NCBI GenBank assembly: GCA_963971575.1
Contig: OZ020619.1
Coordinates: forward strand, 22,512,813-22,576,812
Length of the DNA: 64,000 nucleotides
DNA from: Liopterus haemorrhoidalis
Taxonomy: Eukaryota > Arthropoda > Insecta > Coleoptera > Dytiscidae
Reading direction: 5' to 3'
Below the pieces are notes generated by a model that saw only the letters and a program-made list of their open reading frames with translations, was not told the origin of the DNA and did no database searches. Positions 10,714 to 22,500 of the stretch are shown piece after piece. The position numbers and the translations under genes are program-made. Numbering within the stretch: position 1 is the first letter of the stretch; every line of letters begins with the position of its first letter.

Positions 10714-13345
10714 TAGGGGTTAATAGGGCTAGGATAAAATTCTGATATACGTTTTTCGGTACTTGCATGGGTAGTCTTTATAAGTAAATAGCAAGTAATT
10801 TTATATCTCAACAAACACAGGAAATACAACGGGATGTATAATTCGCCCCAATTGTAGATTCACCCCTTTAGGGATTGATTAGGACAAAATTTTAAAACAA
10901 GTTTTTCGGCAATTGTAAGAGTAATCTTTGTAAGCAAAAATCAAGTCGATATCTCATTGGTCCTAATATTAAGGAATCCCTGAATTCACATTTCACCCCT
11001 TTTCACCCTTAATGGATGCAATTTTAAAAAACTGTCAATAACATTTCGAGATATTTTAAAAATACACATATGTGCCAAAAAGTAATTTTATATCTCAACA
11101 AACACAGAAAATACAACGGGATGTATAATTCGCCCCAATTGTAAATTCACCCCTTTAGGGGTTGATTAGGACAAAATCCTGAAATAAGTTTTTCGACAAT
11201 TGTATTGACAATTGTAGTCGATATCTCACTGGTCCCAAGAGATATTAAGGAATCCCTGAATTCACATTTCACCCCTTTTCACCCTTAAGGTATGCAATTT
11301 TAAAATACTGTCAATACCATTTCTAGATATTTTAAAAAGACACATATGTGCCGAAAAGTAATTTTATAACTCAACAAACACAGGAAATACAACGGGATGT
11401 ATAATTTGCCCCAACTGTAGATTCACCCCTTTAGGGGTTGATTAGGACAAAATCCTGAAATAAGTTTTTCGGCATTTGTATGGGTAATCTTTGTAAGCAA
11501 AAATCAAGTCGATATCTCATTGGTCCTAATATTAAGGAATCCCTGAATTCGCATTTCACCCCTTTTCATCCTTAATGGATGCAATTTTAAAAAACTGTCA
11601 ATAACATTTCGAGTAATTTTAAAAATACACATATATGCCAAAAAGTAATTTTATATCTCAACAAACACAGAAAATACAACGGGATGTATAATTCGCCCCA
11701 ATTGTAAATTCACCCCTTTAGGGGTTGATTAGGACAAAATCCTGAAATAAGTTTTTCGACAGTTGTATGGGTAGTCTTTATAAGTAAAAAGCAAGTCGAT
11801 ATCTCATTGGTCCCAAGAGATATTAAGGAATCCCTGAATTCACATTTCACCCATTTTCACCCTTAAGGTATGCAATTTTAAAAACCTGTCAATAATATTT
11901 CGATATATTTTGAAAAGGCACATGTGTGCCAAAAAGTAATTTTATAACTCAACAAACACAGGAAATACAACGGGATGTATAATTCGCCCCAATTGTTGAT
12001 TCACCCCTTTATGGGTTGATTAGGACAAAATACTGAAATAATTTTTTCGACAATTGTATGGGTAGTCTTTATAAGCAAAATGCAAGTCGATATCTTATAG
12101 GTCCTAAGAGATATTAAGGAATCCTTGAAACCACAATTCACCCCTTTTCAACCTTTAGGGTTGAAATTTTAAAAATCTGTCAAAACTATTTCGAGTCATT
12201 TTAAAAAGACACCTATGTGCCAAAAAGTAATGTTGCAAATAAACGAACACAGGAAATACGACAGGATGTATAATTCACCCCGATTGTAGATCCGCCCCTT
12301 TAGGGGTTGATTAGGACAAATTCCTGAAATAAGTTTTTCAGCATTTGTATGGATAATATTTGCAAGCAAACAATAAGTCGATATCTTATAGGTCCTAGGA
12401 GATATTAAGGAATCCTTGAAATCGCAGTTCTCCCTTTTTCAACCTTTAGGGGTGAAATATTAAAAAATTGTCAAAACCATTTCGAGATATTTTAAAAAGA
12501 CATCTATATGCCGATAAGAAATGTTGCAACTAAATAAACACAGGAAATACGACGTGATGTATAATTCACCCCGATTGTAGAATCACCCCTTTAGGGGTTG
12601 ATTAGGATAAAATCCTGAAACACGTTTTTCGGAATTTGCATAGGTAGTCTTTGTAAGCAAAAACCAAGTCAATATGTTATTAGTCCTAAGAGGTATTACG
12701 GAATCTTGAAATCACATTTCACCTCTTTTCACCCTTAAGGGGTGAAATTTTAAAAAACTGTCAAAATCATTTCGAGATATTTTAAAAAGACACCTATGTG
12801 TCAAAAAGGAATGTTGCAACCAAACAAACACAGGAAATACGACGGGATGTATAATTCACGCCGATTGTAGAATCACCCCTTTAGGGGTTGATTAGGATAA
12901 AATCCTGAAACACGTTTTTCGGAATTTTCATGGGTAGTCTTTGTAAGCAAAAACCAAGTCAATATCTTATTGGTCCTAAGAGATATTAGGAATCCTTGAA
13001 ATCGCATTTCATCCCTTTTCACTCTTTAGGGGTGAAATTTAAAGAAACAGTCAAAACGTTTCGAGATATCTTAAAAAGACACCTAAGTGCCAAAAAGGAA
13101 TGTTAATACCCGACAAACACAGGAAATACGACAGGATATATAATTCGCCCCAATTGTAGATTCACCCCTTCAGGGGTTGATTAGGACAAAATTCTGAAAT
13201 AAGTTTTTCGGTATTTGTACGGGTTATCTTTGTAAGCAAAAACCAATTCGATATCTTATTGGTCCTAAGAGATATTAAGGAATCTTCGAATTCGCATTTC
13301 ACCCCTTATCACCCTTTAGGGATGAAATTAAAAAAAAACGGTCAA
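10714..13345 (+). repeat. Right satellite array, about nine ~290-bp units
   Basis: The anchor word TAGGGGTTGATTAGG (or variant) falls at 10714, 10869, 11156, 11432, 11719, 12010, 12301, 12592, 12882 and 13171. Spacing settles at 287-291 bp after one shortened first unit and one of 276. Each unit has two short palindromic words, CCCCTTTAGGGG and TTCACCCC..GGGGTGAA. Neighbouring units are more alike than distant ones (CACGTTTTTCGG occurs only near 12620 and 12910), as local duplication would give. No ORF is seen. Confidence 0.92.
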
Positions 13346-13664
13346 TATGAATTTGTATTCTACCACGGAAAGAGCAAAGTCTAAAATAAAACACGTAAAT
13401 TTGACATCACAAACTGTTTTATTCCAAAGATCTTCAGTTACCAATTTTTATAAAACAATAGAAAATTATTGAATAAGCATAGTCAACAGTTTATGTCTTA
13501 CTAATTAAACACCAAATACAAAGATATGTGTAGAAAATTAAGGCGGAGCTTAAGACTCCCTCTACTATGACTAGATTAGTTTAAAACCACGCTACCAGAT
13601 GGATGCATCTCTCGATGCTTGTAAATGCCAGTATTTCATATAAATAGTGTTTCGGTGTGGGTCA

Positions 13665-13905
13665 AAGAATTGGTGCTAAATATTAATTAATTTTCATAAA
13701 CAAAGGCTCATTTTAAAGATAAAAGTACAATCTATAGGATTTCAGCTATGGAATTTGCAATTGTTATTGATTTACGGAGTAACAGTGATGTGAAGTTACA
13801 CAAAGTTTAGGACATTGTAAAACTGAAAATTAAAAATAAAACCAAATTTTAACTCTGAAATCCAACGGGGCTAATCTTTATCTTCAAATTAAAAAAAAAA
13901 ATCAA
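13665..13905 (-). repeat. Right copy of ~240-bp inverted flank
   Basis: Reverse complement of 10190-10430 with scattered differences. AGTAACAGTGATGTGAAGTT at 13777 is the clearest block. The unit between 13346 and 13664 is unique AT-rich sequence without a gene. Confidence 0.75.
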
Positions 13906-13999
13906 ATTGATCCGACAACATTTGGTTCAAATTCTTTGGCCCTTCCAAATGCACGTTTCCGTTGAGCGTAACCTAGGTACATTACGCTCTTAATAAAAG

Positions 14000-14640
14000 C
14001 CAACATTTGTTCTCTACGTTCACTACGTCGAATAAAAAACACAGGCATCAAACCAAAGAAACAGAACAAAATCCTTCCAAAAAACTGATGTTGCAGGGAT
14101 TGTTGAACGAAAATCCACTACTGGTGGAAGAACGTGCATTACTACTTGCGTCACTTACCTTGTTTACATGCACTGTTACTCTCGGAATTAGGAAAGCGGA
14201 TTACTATAAGAACACACCTGTTTCACTCTAAAGTCCATTCCCATAACACCCGCAATAAAACTCTTTTAGAATCTAAGGCACATAAAACGAGTAGCTACCA
14301 AAAAGGGGCATATTTTAATTGCTGTAATTTTTTTAATGCGCTGCCTAGCACAATCAAATGGACAAAATCAATCAATAAATTTAAAAATTTGTTAAAAAGC
14401 CACCTATTAGAAAAATCTCTGTACAATGTAAACGATCTTATATAAATGTATTGTAGTGTATTATTTTTATTTTTTTATTTTATTTTTATTTTAATTTTTA
14501 TTGAATTTTCATTTTATTGTAACTTTGTTTTTTTTTTTGTTTGTTTATATTGCATTTTTATTTAAACTGTATGACATAATATCATAAATGATTACTATAT
14601 GTATTGAATTTGTGATAAATAAACAACAAACTAAACTAAA
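14000..14640 (+). pseudogene. CR1/Jockey-like LINE, 3' end fragment
   Basis: The frame from 14134 to 14445 gives the typical C-terminus of CR1/Jockey ORF2: HSHNTRNKTLLESKAHKT, then SYQKGAYFNCCNFFNALPS, then INKFKNLLKSHLLEKSLYNV and a stop. An AT-rich 3' UTR follows and ends near 14640 in CTAAACTAAACTA-type repeats, a usual LINE tail. The 5' part is missing or frameshifted. Confidence 0.7.
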
Positions 14641-14879
14641 CTATAAACCTGCATATAAACTCTCTATTTAACTGAAGGTCATAAGAACTCCAGGTTTAAC
14701 ATAATTCACTTGTGCAAAGTGTATTAGAGATTTAACCAACGTAGATTTTACACTTGGTACACTTTTATTTACTTATACCTATAGTTTTAGATACCTATAT
14801 TCAAGTTTCACCAAGTAAAACTATCAACTATTCAATGCACCGAAGTTAAACGCTTAATCGGGTGTAATCTGTAAGAAAT

Positions 14880-15900
14880 GCGTTAAAATTAGCGTCAGGT
14901 TAAAATTTTTATTTTAACACCGTGTCTAACGCTTTTATAGAAAAATGCTATTCTGTAAGAGCATTTACTAAGGTAAGCTTTAATGCCATATTTGTTAACA
15001 CAAGGTGCTAACTCACCTTGTGAAGAGGCTATATTAATGCACTCGCATGCGCTGATACGTCGAATTTTAACATTTTTGACAAGAAGGGTCAAATGTCAAG
15101 AAATTCTAACCCAATATTTCGGTTTAAATTTAAATATTCAGTGGCGAAATTTATTTTATAAATGGAACAGAAATGTTTGGTCCTGTGATACTCATTATAA
15201 CTGGTTTCCATAGTGTATTAAATAAAACTATAACTATATTCAACTTTTATTTAGTCAATTTATATACTACATTATGTTATAACAGTTTATCTCATTTATG
15301 AATAAAATGTGTGTTTATTTAATTTTTATAAAGGTGTTTCGTAATATCAATTATTAAATAATTAATTGATTTATTACGCTATTTCTACGCTAGATTATGT
15401 GGAATAACACTGTTGTGATCTTATGACATTGTCATTCACATCAATTACTTCTTCAAATAATACATCATTAAAATGTACTGCGATATTGTGAAGCACGGCA
15501 GAGGCATAAGTGATTTTTGTAGCTTGCAGATTATTGTTGTCTCAACAATAACCAAAACTTCTCTTTAATACTCCATTTACTTTTTTTCTGTACAATTACT
15601 TGAACTTGTGTCTGGGTTACTTGTATCACAAAAATTACGATGGTCCATTCTTAGCTCTACTGTAAAGAATTCACTTTAAAAAGTATTATAAAGCTTGAAT
15701 TTTGTCTTATTACAATTAATATTCCTACCGTCTTGTATTTTATTCAATTTATTTTAATAACACGACATTTACTTAAATAAGATCAGCCATTTTTGCGAAC
15801 TAAACACTAGCGTTAACTTTTAAAGCTTAAATAAATATGCTTAGCGAATAGCATTTACGTTAAAAATGGTTTAAAAAAAAATAACGTCAGTTTTCGATGA
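14880..15900 (-). mobile_element. PIF/Harbinger-type element remnant
   Basis: On the reverse strand 15440-15530 reads LQATKITYASAVLHNIAVHF, the conserved C-terminal VLHNIA region of HARBI1/PIF nucleases, followed by NDVLFEE. A stop interrupts the frame just upstream (FGYC stop DNNN). The ends carry inverted similarity, with ATGCTATTC and AAGAGCATTTA at the left and GAATAGCATTTACG at the right. A second copy sits at 39265-39975 in the same orientation. Role if intact: DDE nuclease of the transposon. Confidence 0.6.
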
Positions 15901-16984
15901 TTATATTTTAGCAGGTTGCTTTGAGAATAGACCCGAATATTAGTTTAACGTCCTTTTAGCAACATTAAGAATTAAATATTTTATCCCTTTCATAATATAA
16001 ATATGTATATAAGTGTTTTCGTCTAATCTAAAATAGAACTTAGTTACTTCGGTCGTATTATTTTTTAATTATATTCATGAATTAAATGAATACTGGATAT
16101 GAATAATGAACGTGAAAATAATTTTGAGAAGAGCAATGTTTAGAAGAAGATTATTAATGTTTTCCAAAAGAAGGATTGGATCTAACCTGACTTTAACTTT
16201 AGTAAGAAATTAAACATTACGACGTATTTGGATGAAAACATTCATGTGGACTTTATGCTGGTGACGGTTGTTGTAAATATAAGTTCGTAAATTCTGGAGT
16301 AAATCCGGACGTATAAAGCTTCGATATGAAAACTCTAAAAAACATCGGGTGTAACGAACACCGGTCCTACCATTCTCCTAGTTTAGCGTGCATGTAAACA
16401 AGGTAAATGAAAACGGCACCGATGCTTATGTCATGAAATTTCATGGTATGTTATGAAATGCTTATGTCAATGCGTTAACACATGTAAAAACGCACCAGTG
16501 TGGACATACCTTATGAGTTTCTTGGTCATACGAAATCTTTATAACGTACGACGTACCCTCAGCTAGTTATTTTTATAAAATAATGACCTGAACCACTTAT
16601 TTTCAAAGTTTTATTTTAACGTTGACTCATTACCTCAATAATAACAACTTACTCCCTCATGTTACACATAGTACAGGGGTGTATACATGTACACCCCTGT
16701 ATTATGTATATTTTCTGTATTAGGGTTAGAGTTAGGGGTAGAACACTCAAAATCCTCATTAATGATGCATTATAAAATATTCAGAACTTAAAAATTAGTG
16801 TGGCGTAATTTTTCACATTGTAAAGTTTTGTAGTTAGTTGATGACAAAAATTTTTAAGCCAATTTTTTTATTTTAATCGCCTCATATCATTTTTATCATA
16901 TTAACTAATGTCTGTTAATTTAAATATTAATAAGTTTCATTTCATTCCAAAAAAAAAAAAAAATTATATATTTTCAAAAATCGG
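15901..16984. other. Unassigned AT-rich stretch
   Basis: No ORF or repeat is recognised except the perfect hairpin at 16672-16701, listed separately. Confidence 0.4.
16672..16701. other. Perfect 12-bp-arm hairpin
   Basis: TACAGGGGTGTA, six-base loop TACATG, then TACACCCCTGTA. There is no following T-run and no nearby gene. Confidence 0.6.
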
Positions 16985-17140
16985 TATCTCTCGCAAATAT
17001 CTAATCAAGCTCATATGTTTACTGAACACCTCGAGGATAAATTCCAGCCGCATGAAGTTCAAATAGAAGAAATAATAATTGAAGCCAAAATAGAAGAAAA
17101 TAAAGAGATCAAATTTGCTGCACCACAGCAAAAGCGGCTC
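16985..17140 (+). pseudogene. Short Jockey-like LINE ORF2 linker relic
   Basis: MFTEHLEDKFQPHE followed by Glu-rich EEIIIEAKIEENKEI resembles the region between endonuclease and RT of Jockey LINEs, where FAxHLExVFxPH is common. It is too short to classify firmly and no flanking domain survives. Confidence 0.35.
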
Positions 17141-17239
17141 GTGACAATAATGTTTGGATGTTCTGCAAGGAAAAAGAAAATAATAATAATAATAAGAGTA
17201 AAAATTATATGCTATTGCCTTAATGCAATTTCTTGAATA

Positions 17240-17640
17240 TTAATGCAATACGCCGGTCTTTCTTAGCTGCAAATTTATCAATAACTTTATCGGTAAAGTT
17301 CGGTATTGTTGATAAGATTTTTTTTCTATTGACAGCGCTGAAAGGGCCGTTAGACGATCTTTACACATCGAGTTTCTGAAAAAAGTTTTTATCCGTTTTA
17401 AAGTGGAGAAACAACGTTTAGCTTCCTCAGTAATCATGAGTGTTATTACAAGAATTTGTAAAAATTTCTGTCTCCGCCATCGATTCGTCCAAATTATTTA
17501 AAATGATAAACTTTAGGAAAGACACAACGCCACATATTTTTCTGCATTCACTATTTGAATATATTCCAAAAAGTTCTGTTTTAAGACGTTTCTTATTTAA
17601 ATTAAAAATCACATCCATTTTTATCTTCTAAACGTTAAAT
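17240..17640 (-). pseudogene. hAT transposase C-terminal (dimerisation) domain, frameshifted
   Basis: The reverse strand reads KRLKTELFGIYSNSEC and SFLKFIILNNLDESMAE (17470-17600). After a frame change near 17450 it reads ITEEAKRCFSTLKRIKTFF and RNSMCKDRLTALSALSIEK (17310-17440). The CFSTLKRIKT...DRL..L..LSIEK pattern is the hATC dimerisation signature of ZMYM/ZBED-like hAT transposases. The catalytic core is not present. Confidence 0.75.
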
Positions 17641-18419
17641 TTTTACACATTAAACTTATTCACCAAAATAATTATAAAAATATAAGAACGAAATATCAGC
17701 GCTGAGCACAACAAATATTCTACTATTGACGACACGTGACAATTTAATCTGCATGACCTTGCAGCTCAAAAGCCATTCATTGAAACTTTCGTTCGGAATA
17801 TTTACGGACCCGATCCACAGCCGAATAGTAACGAATGAGAATATTTCTGAGCACAGAACTGCGTAGTTCGTCAGCGAATTATTAAAGAGAAACGGAAAGA
17901 ATAGAAGGTGCAATGATTATCTAACTCTATACATACCTGCTGCGAAGAATCTGCTTGATGAGAGATGCGTCCTGCAGACCCCTCGCACCAGGGCTGTGCG
18001 GTGGCATGGAGCAATGGCGCGATCGCTCCAGGCGCCTGGACCACGAGGGCGCCTTTTAGATATTTCACATTTGTATATTTTTATAATATTTTCATAATAA
18101 AAATTTTATTATTTGCTTGTTGCATCTTTATAAATCAGGTTTTTATTTATCTTTGTTTGTAAATATTACATTTTATTTGGTCGGAGTACAAATGAGCGGC
18201 GACTTTGTCGATATAAATGAAAGAATATATAGGTAATCTTAAACTTACAATAACAGTGCATACAACATAACAGTGCTGTCGCCACCACTACAAGCCTCCG
18301 TCAACGCAGCTTTAGCTAGAACGATATCGATAACGAGACAGGGGAGGATTCTTACGCCATGTGCAAGAAATGCGATAAAGACTGTTGATAATTTTCACAA
18401 ATGTTTGATATTTATTAGG
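17641..18419. other. Unassigned; one GC-rich patch
   Basis: 17960-18060 is GC-rich (GGCGCGATCGCTCCAGGCGC), and a GGCGCC word recurs near 19567 and 19592. CAGGGCTGTGCGGTGG at 17991 could be a hAT end without a partner. No gene is seen. Confidence 0.35.
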
Positions 18420-18810
18420 TATATTTTTTAGGATTTATTTAACGATTCATTTTTTAGATATTTACTAGGCTTTTTAGTGCCGGATTACTGATCCATGTCC
18501 CGCTTTAATATTGGTACCTAAAATCATCCCGGATCCCTATTTATTGACCCGCATGTCCCGCATTCAGAAACAGCTTGACAGCGAAGTGCATTCAAGTTAT
18601 TTATAAAATAAATATAAGCATCTGTATAAACTAATTTTAATTCGTGCGAGAGCTGACTTATTACGATTTATTTTTTAAATATTTATTAGGCTTTTTGTTT
18701 TTAGAATTTATTAGGCTTTATAGTGCTGGATTACCGATCAATGTCCCGCTTTAATATCGGTACCTAACATCTTCCCGGAAACCTATTTATTGTCCGCTTC
18801 CCACTCAGAC
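18420..18810 (+). repeat. Imperfect duplication, ~245-bp spacing
   Basis: TTAGGCTTTTTAGTGC, CATGTCCCGCTTTAATAT, CGGTACCTAA and CCTATTTATTG-type blocks at 18465-18550 recur at 18715-18800. No coding potential is seen. Confidence 0.65.
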
Positions 18811-18958
18811 ATAAGTAAAAAATGCACTTCGTTAGATAAGATGAATTATTTTAGAACATGCGGTATAAATACAATAAAACAGGCAAATTATTATTGAAGG
18901 TTTGCGGCATCTAATTAAATGTACTTATTGCAACCTAACAATGTGTTTCCCTCTAGCC

Positions 18959-19080
18959 CAGAGGCGAATTAGGCCCAGAGGCAGAAGCCTAAATACAAAT
19001 ATTTCCATTCTATTTAAAATAATAGAGGGCCCATTTTAATTTTACCGCCCAGGGCCCCCAAGCAACTTAATCCGCCACTG
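18959..19080. mobile_element. hAT MITE
   Basis: 122 bp starting CAGAGGCGAATTAGG and ending TTAATCCGCCACTG, with the near-identical 8-bp flanks CTCTAGCC and CTCTAGTC. It lacks any coding sequence. Confidence 0.75.
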
Positions 19081-19357
19081 CTCTAGTCATAGACAATAGA
19101 CAATCACGTTTAGTAAGTGTATTATTTTTCAGTGTTCTGAGTTTAGTCAGTTATAAGATGTATTTTGCAGTTAGTGTTAGTGTATGACTTTAATAATAAT
19201 ATTATTAGGGAACTAATATATGTTTCTGTTTACTATTGTTAGTGTTTAATTATTTATTGACGTTCAGAATTATTATTGGTCATCAAAACTGTGACTTTGA
19301 TTTGCACTAAATGTTTATTTATTAATTTTGTTATGCCGCCGAGAAAACGTTTTTGCA

Positions 19358-19412
19358 AATTTAATGAGTATTTGTAGAAAGGGATATTCTTTCTGCAAAT
19401 ACTCATTAAATT
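19358..19412. other. 24-bp-arm hairpin
   Basis: AATTTAATGAGTATTTGTAG plus AAAG at 19358-19381 is inverted at 19389-19412 with one mismatch around a 7-base loop. The left arm overlaps a possible protein start MPPRKRFCKFNEYL at 19334. No longer frame continues it. The rest of 19089-19897 holds nothing recognised. Confidence 0.5.
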
Positions 19413-20381
19413 AAATTAAAAAGGGGTGTTTCAGTAAAACTTTGCATAAAATCTTGGAATATAAACATATATAAAGAATTGTGAGTAGATACTTTTATTT
19501 GGGGAGAGGGAGCATTGCATTCGTAATAAGTTGTCAGCCTTAAAAATTTGTCATCTCAGTATAAAGGCGCCTTGTAAGAATGTCTGCTCCAGGCGCCAAA
19601 ATATCACCGCATATATATTCACATAAACTTATGAGTGTTTATGTATACCCAGCACTCTCTTCGTGGTGGTGGAAAGAGCAACTGAAACAGAGCAATCCAA
19701 CGTTCTCAACATACGAACGAATAATATCGCCTAATTTTGATGATCTTCTGCCAAGTAAATTCTCCTAAAGTATAGTATAGTGAAGTAGTGTTTGTAAACT
19801 TCTGACGATAGTCGGTAGAAATCCCGACGATGAAGATGAAAACATCCACAAAACCAGCTCAAATTCCCAATCCCGAAGAAACAAAGTAGCGGTAAAATAC
19901 AGTCAGCGCCCGCTTAACGTACACAATGCGTACACAGATTCCCGTACGTTAATCGAACGTACGTTAAGCGGACGGAATATTTCCGTATAAATGCATGTAA
20001 ATACGACTAATTGGTACATACTTTCGGTCCCTATGTTCAAACGAACGTTCATTTGTTCGTACGAACGTACATTTTTTCGTACGAACGTATATTTGTTCGC
20101 ACGAACGTACATTTTTTTTGTATAAATGACCAATATTTATTGATTGTTTTTATATTTAGGTAAGTTATATTTAGGCAAGATATGCGTATGAAGCTTGAAA
20201 TACAGTGTTGCCACCTTCTGTCTTTCAATTTTCTTCCTTCACTCACACTTACAGAGAAGAATCAGTAAATACGTTGAACGGAGCCAAATATGTAGGTACA
20301 CGTATTTACTAGTGCTTTTTTGTGTGTGAATACACAGCAGTGTATTTACATGTACTAAAAAAAAAAAAAAATGCCCCGCAG

Positions 20382-20541
20382 GGGAAGTTCATAATGGCCA
20401 TAACACCTGGCCATTTGTCGAGCTTTCGGGCCTGATGATCCCGCGTACCCTCAATCACGCAAGGGAAGTTCATAATGGTCGCATCACCTGACCATATAGA
20501 GCTTTTGGGCCTGATGATCCCACGTACCCTGAATCACATAT
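20382..20541 (+). promoter_or_regulatory. Two tandem 81-bp 5' UTR monomers
   Basis: GGGAAGTTCATAATGG occurs at 20382 and 20463, and GGGCCTGATGATCCC and CGTACCCT follow in both units at matching distances. By analogy with LINEs that repeat promoter monomers, they may carry the internal promoter. Promoter activity itself is inference. Confidence 0.6.
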
Positions 20542-21075
20542 CATTTGGGAGGAGACAGTTCAGAGAAGCCGATTGTAGGAATAGGCTTATCTGTTGTCTC
20601 TTTTATCTCCCACTTAAATTCCTACCCACGTGTTTGCCGTGCGTGGAGACCCGTAACGCCGGAGAAGAGGATCCAGGTCGGTTGAGGGAGACTGCTGCCT
20701 GCGGACAGTACGATCCCAACACGCCTTCTTTGGCCTCGGATTCGGTAAAACGGGAGGCTGAGTCTGGTCAGCTCAGTCAATCGGCTGGTGTCACGGCTCA
20801 TGAATAGAGTGGCTCCACTAGTGGATCGTGGATGCCGGGGTAATGCCGTGCCACTAGACAAGTATTCGGGGGTCTGTGGGAGCGGCTGCAGCTCGCAAGG
20901 TTCCAGAGTTGGCTACTACTGGTCCTCGAGTGGGTCGAGCAGCACGTGACTACTTCCCCCGATGCTATATCATCCTGACATGCCTGGCGCAATGAGCCGG
21001 TTTGCGGCCAACGTCCCCTATGTGGGGCTCCCTGGTGGGTGGGCATGGCAGGGTGATGAAACTTAGTATACTGGT

Positions 21076-22500
21076 ATGGCGACTAACCGGAGGGATACAT
21101 TTTCTTTAAATTCCGCCAAAGTTGAGAGTAAACTCCGTAAAAAATCAAACAAGAGACCTAGTCGTGATGCTCAGTCATCCGATGAGGGATGTGTAAGGCC
21201 TTCTCCCAAGAAGGTAGATAGTAGATCAGTTGAGTTTTGTGCGCCAGTGCCTCGTTTTCTTGTCGTGAAGGTGCAAGAAGAGGGTATATCTTTTAAGGAG
21301 ATGTCCCCCTTCTTTGTTGCCCGAACGTTAAGGAATACGTGCCCAACTGGTGTTAAGTCAGTGCGCAAATTGTCGGACGGTACGCTGTTAGTCGAAGCAG
21401 AGACTGAGTCTTCGTCGACGCTGCAGAAATGCGAGGTGTTTGGTAAATACCGTATTTCTGTTCTGCCACACAAGGCTCTTAATACTACTCGAGGCGTCAT
21501 AACAGATCGTGACCTTGCTTACGTCACGGAGGAAGAGTTTGTGCAGGAAATGGCATCGCAAGGTGTCATTGAATGCAGAAAACTCAAACCCCGAAATGGC
21601 AAGCCTTCGATATCAATGGTGGTGTCCTTCGTTGGCACTAGGTGTCCAGCATCGGTAAGGGTGGGGTATAACGTTTGCAACGTTCGGCCCTACTATCCCA
21701 ACCCGATGCGATGCTACAAGTGTCAGCGTTATGGACACACCTCAAGTCGTTGTGGCAAGCAGACTATTTGTCCTAACTGCGGACAGGATCAACATGAAGC
21801 TGAAACCTGTCCAAACGCGGCACACTGCGTGAATTGCAAAGGTGCGCATGCATCCACCTCACGCCACTTCCCAACGTACTGGGAGGAAAAGGCCATACAG
21901 ACGATCAAGACGCAAGACAAGATACCATATTATGACGCCAAGAGGAAATATAAAGAAAGTGCACCTGTTACTTTCGCGAAATCCTTCGCGCATGTAGCAG
22001 CAAAAAGAACAGTAAGCGTCCAGACTCAGACGGAGACAGTGCCCCGTCCGACTTTAGCGACAAGTATAGTTGCGCCCAAACAATCCGGCAATGAAAAGGT
22101 GTTGGAATCGGTCCCTGAGACTAAAATTCAGACCCCACAACCCGGGGGGTAGGGTCTGAATAAACCCCCCCAATCAAAAGGAGAACGCACACCATCTCAG
22201 TTCTCCCCACCACCTAAGGAGAAGTCTCCACAAACTTCTCCAAAAACAAGAAGCGGCCAGAGTGTGGTCGCTTCTGCCAAACCCTCATCAGCCACTCCAG
22301 TGTCGGAGACTGATAAGGAAACTGTTGGCTCTCAATGGATACCAGTGAGAGCCAAACCATCCAAAAGAGAGTCCAGTGTGTCCACGAAAGCACCTGGACA
22401 AACAAGTGAAACCGTCGCCGAGAAAATGGCTGTTGACCCGCAACCTAAGGGTAAACCAAAGATCATTAGGTTGCGGGGTAACTCCCCTAAACAAAAATGA
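21076..22500 (+). pseudogene. I-like LINE ORF1 (zinc-knuckle gag-like protein) with one in-frame stop
   Basis: 474 codons in one frame from ATG 21076 to TGA 22498-22500, broken only by TAG at 22150-22152. The N-terminal third is basic. Three zinc-knuckle motifs lie around residues 212-260: CYKCQRYGHTSSRC, CPNCGQDQHEAETC, and CVNCKGAHASTS, the last incomplete. The tail after the stop is Pro/Ser/Lys-rich. The protein would bind LINE RNA. Its stop overlaps the ORF2 start as ATGA, suggesting coupled translation. A single base change explains the TAG. Confidence 0.8.

Noticed and set aside
8575..13345. CRISPR or rDNA array
   Set aside because: Units of ~290 bp repeat along their whole length without unique spacers, and carry no rRNA features.
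20475..21046. Several 80-110 codon ORFs in the LINE 5' UTR
   Set aside because: Overlapping frames on both strands in a GC-richer leader; none has a domain or follows the ORF1/ORF2 layout.
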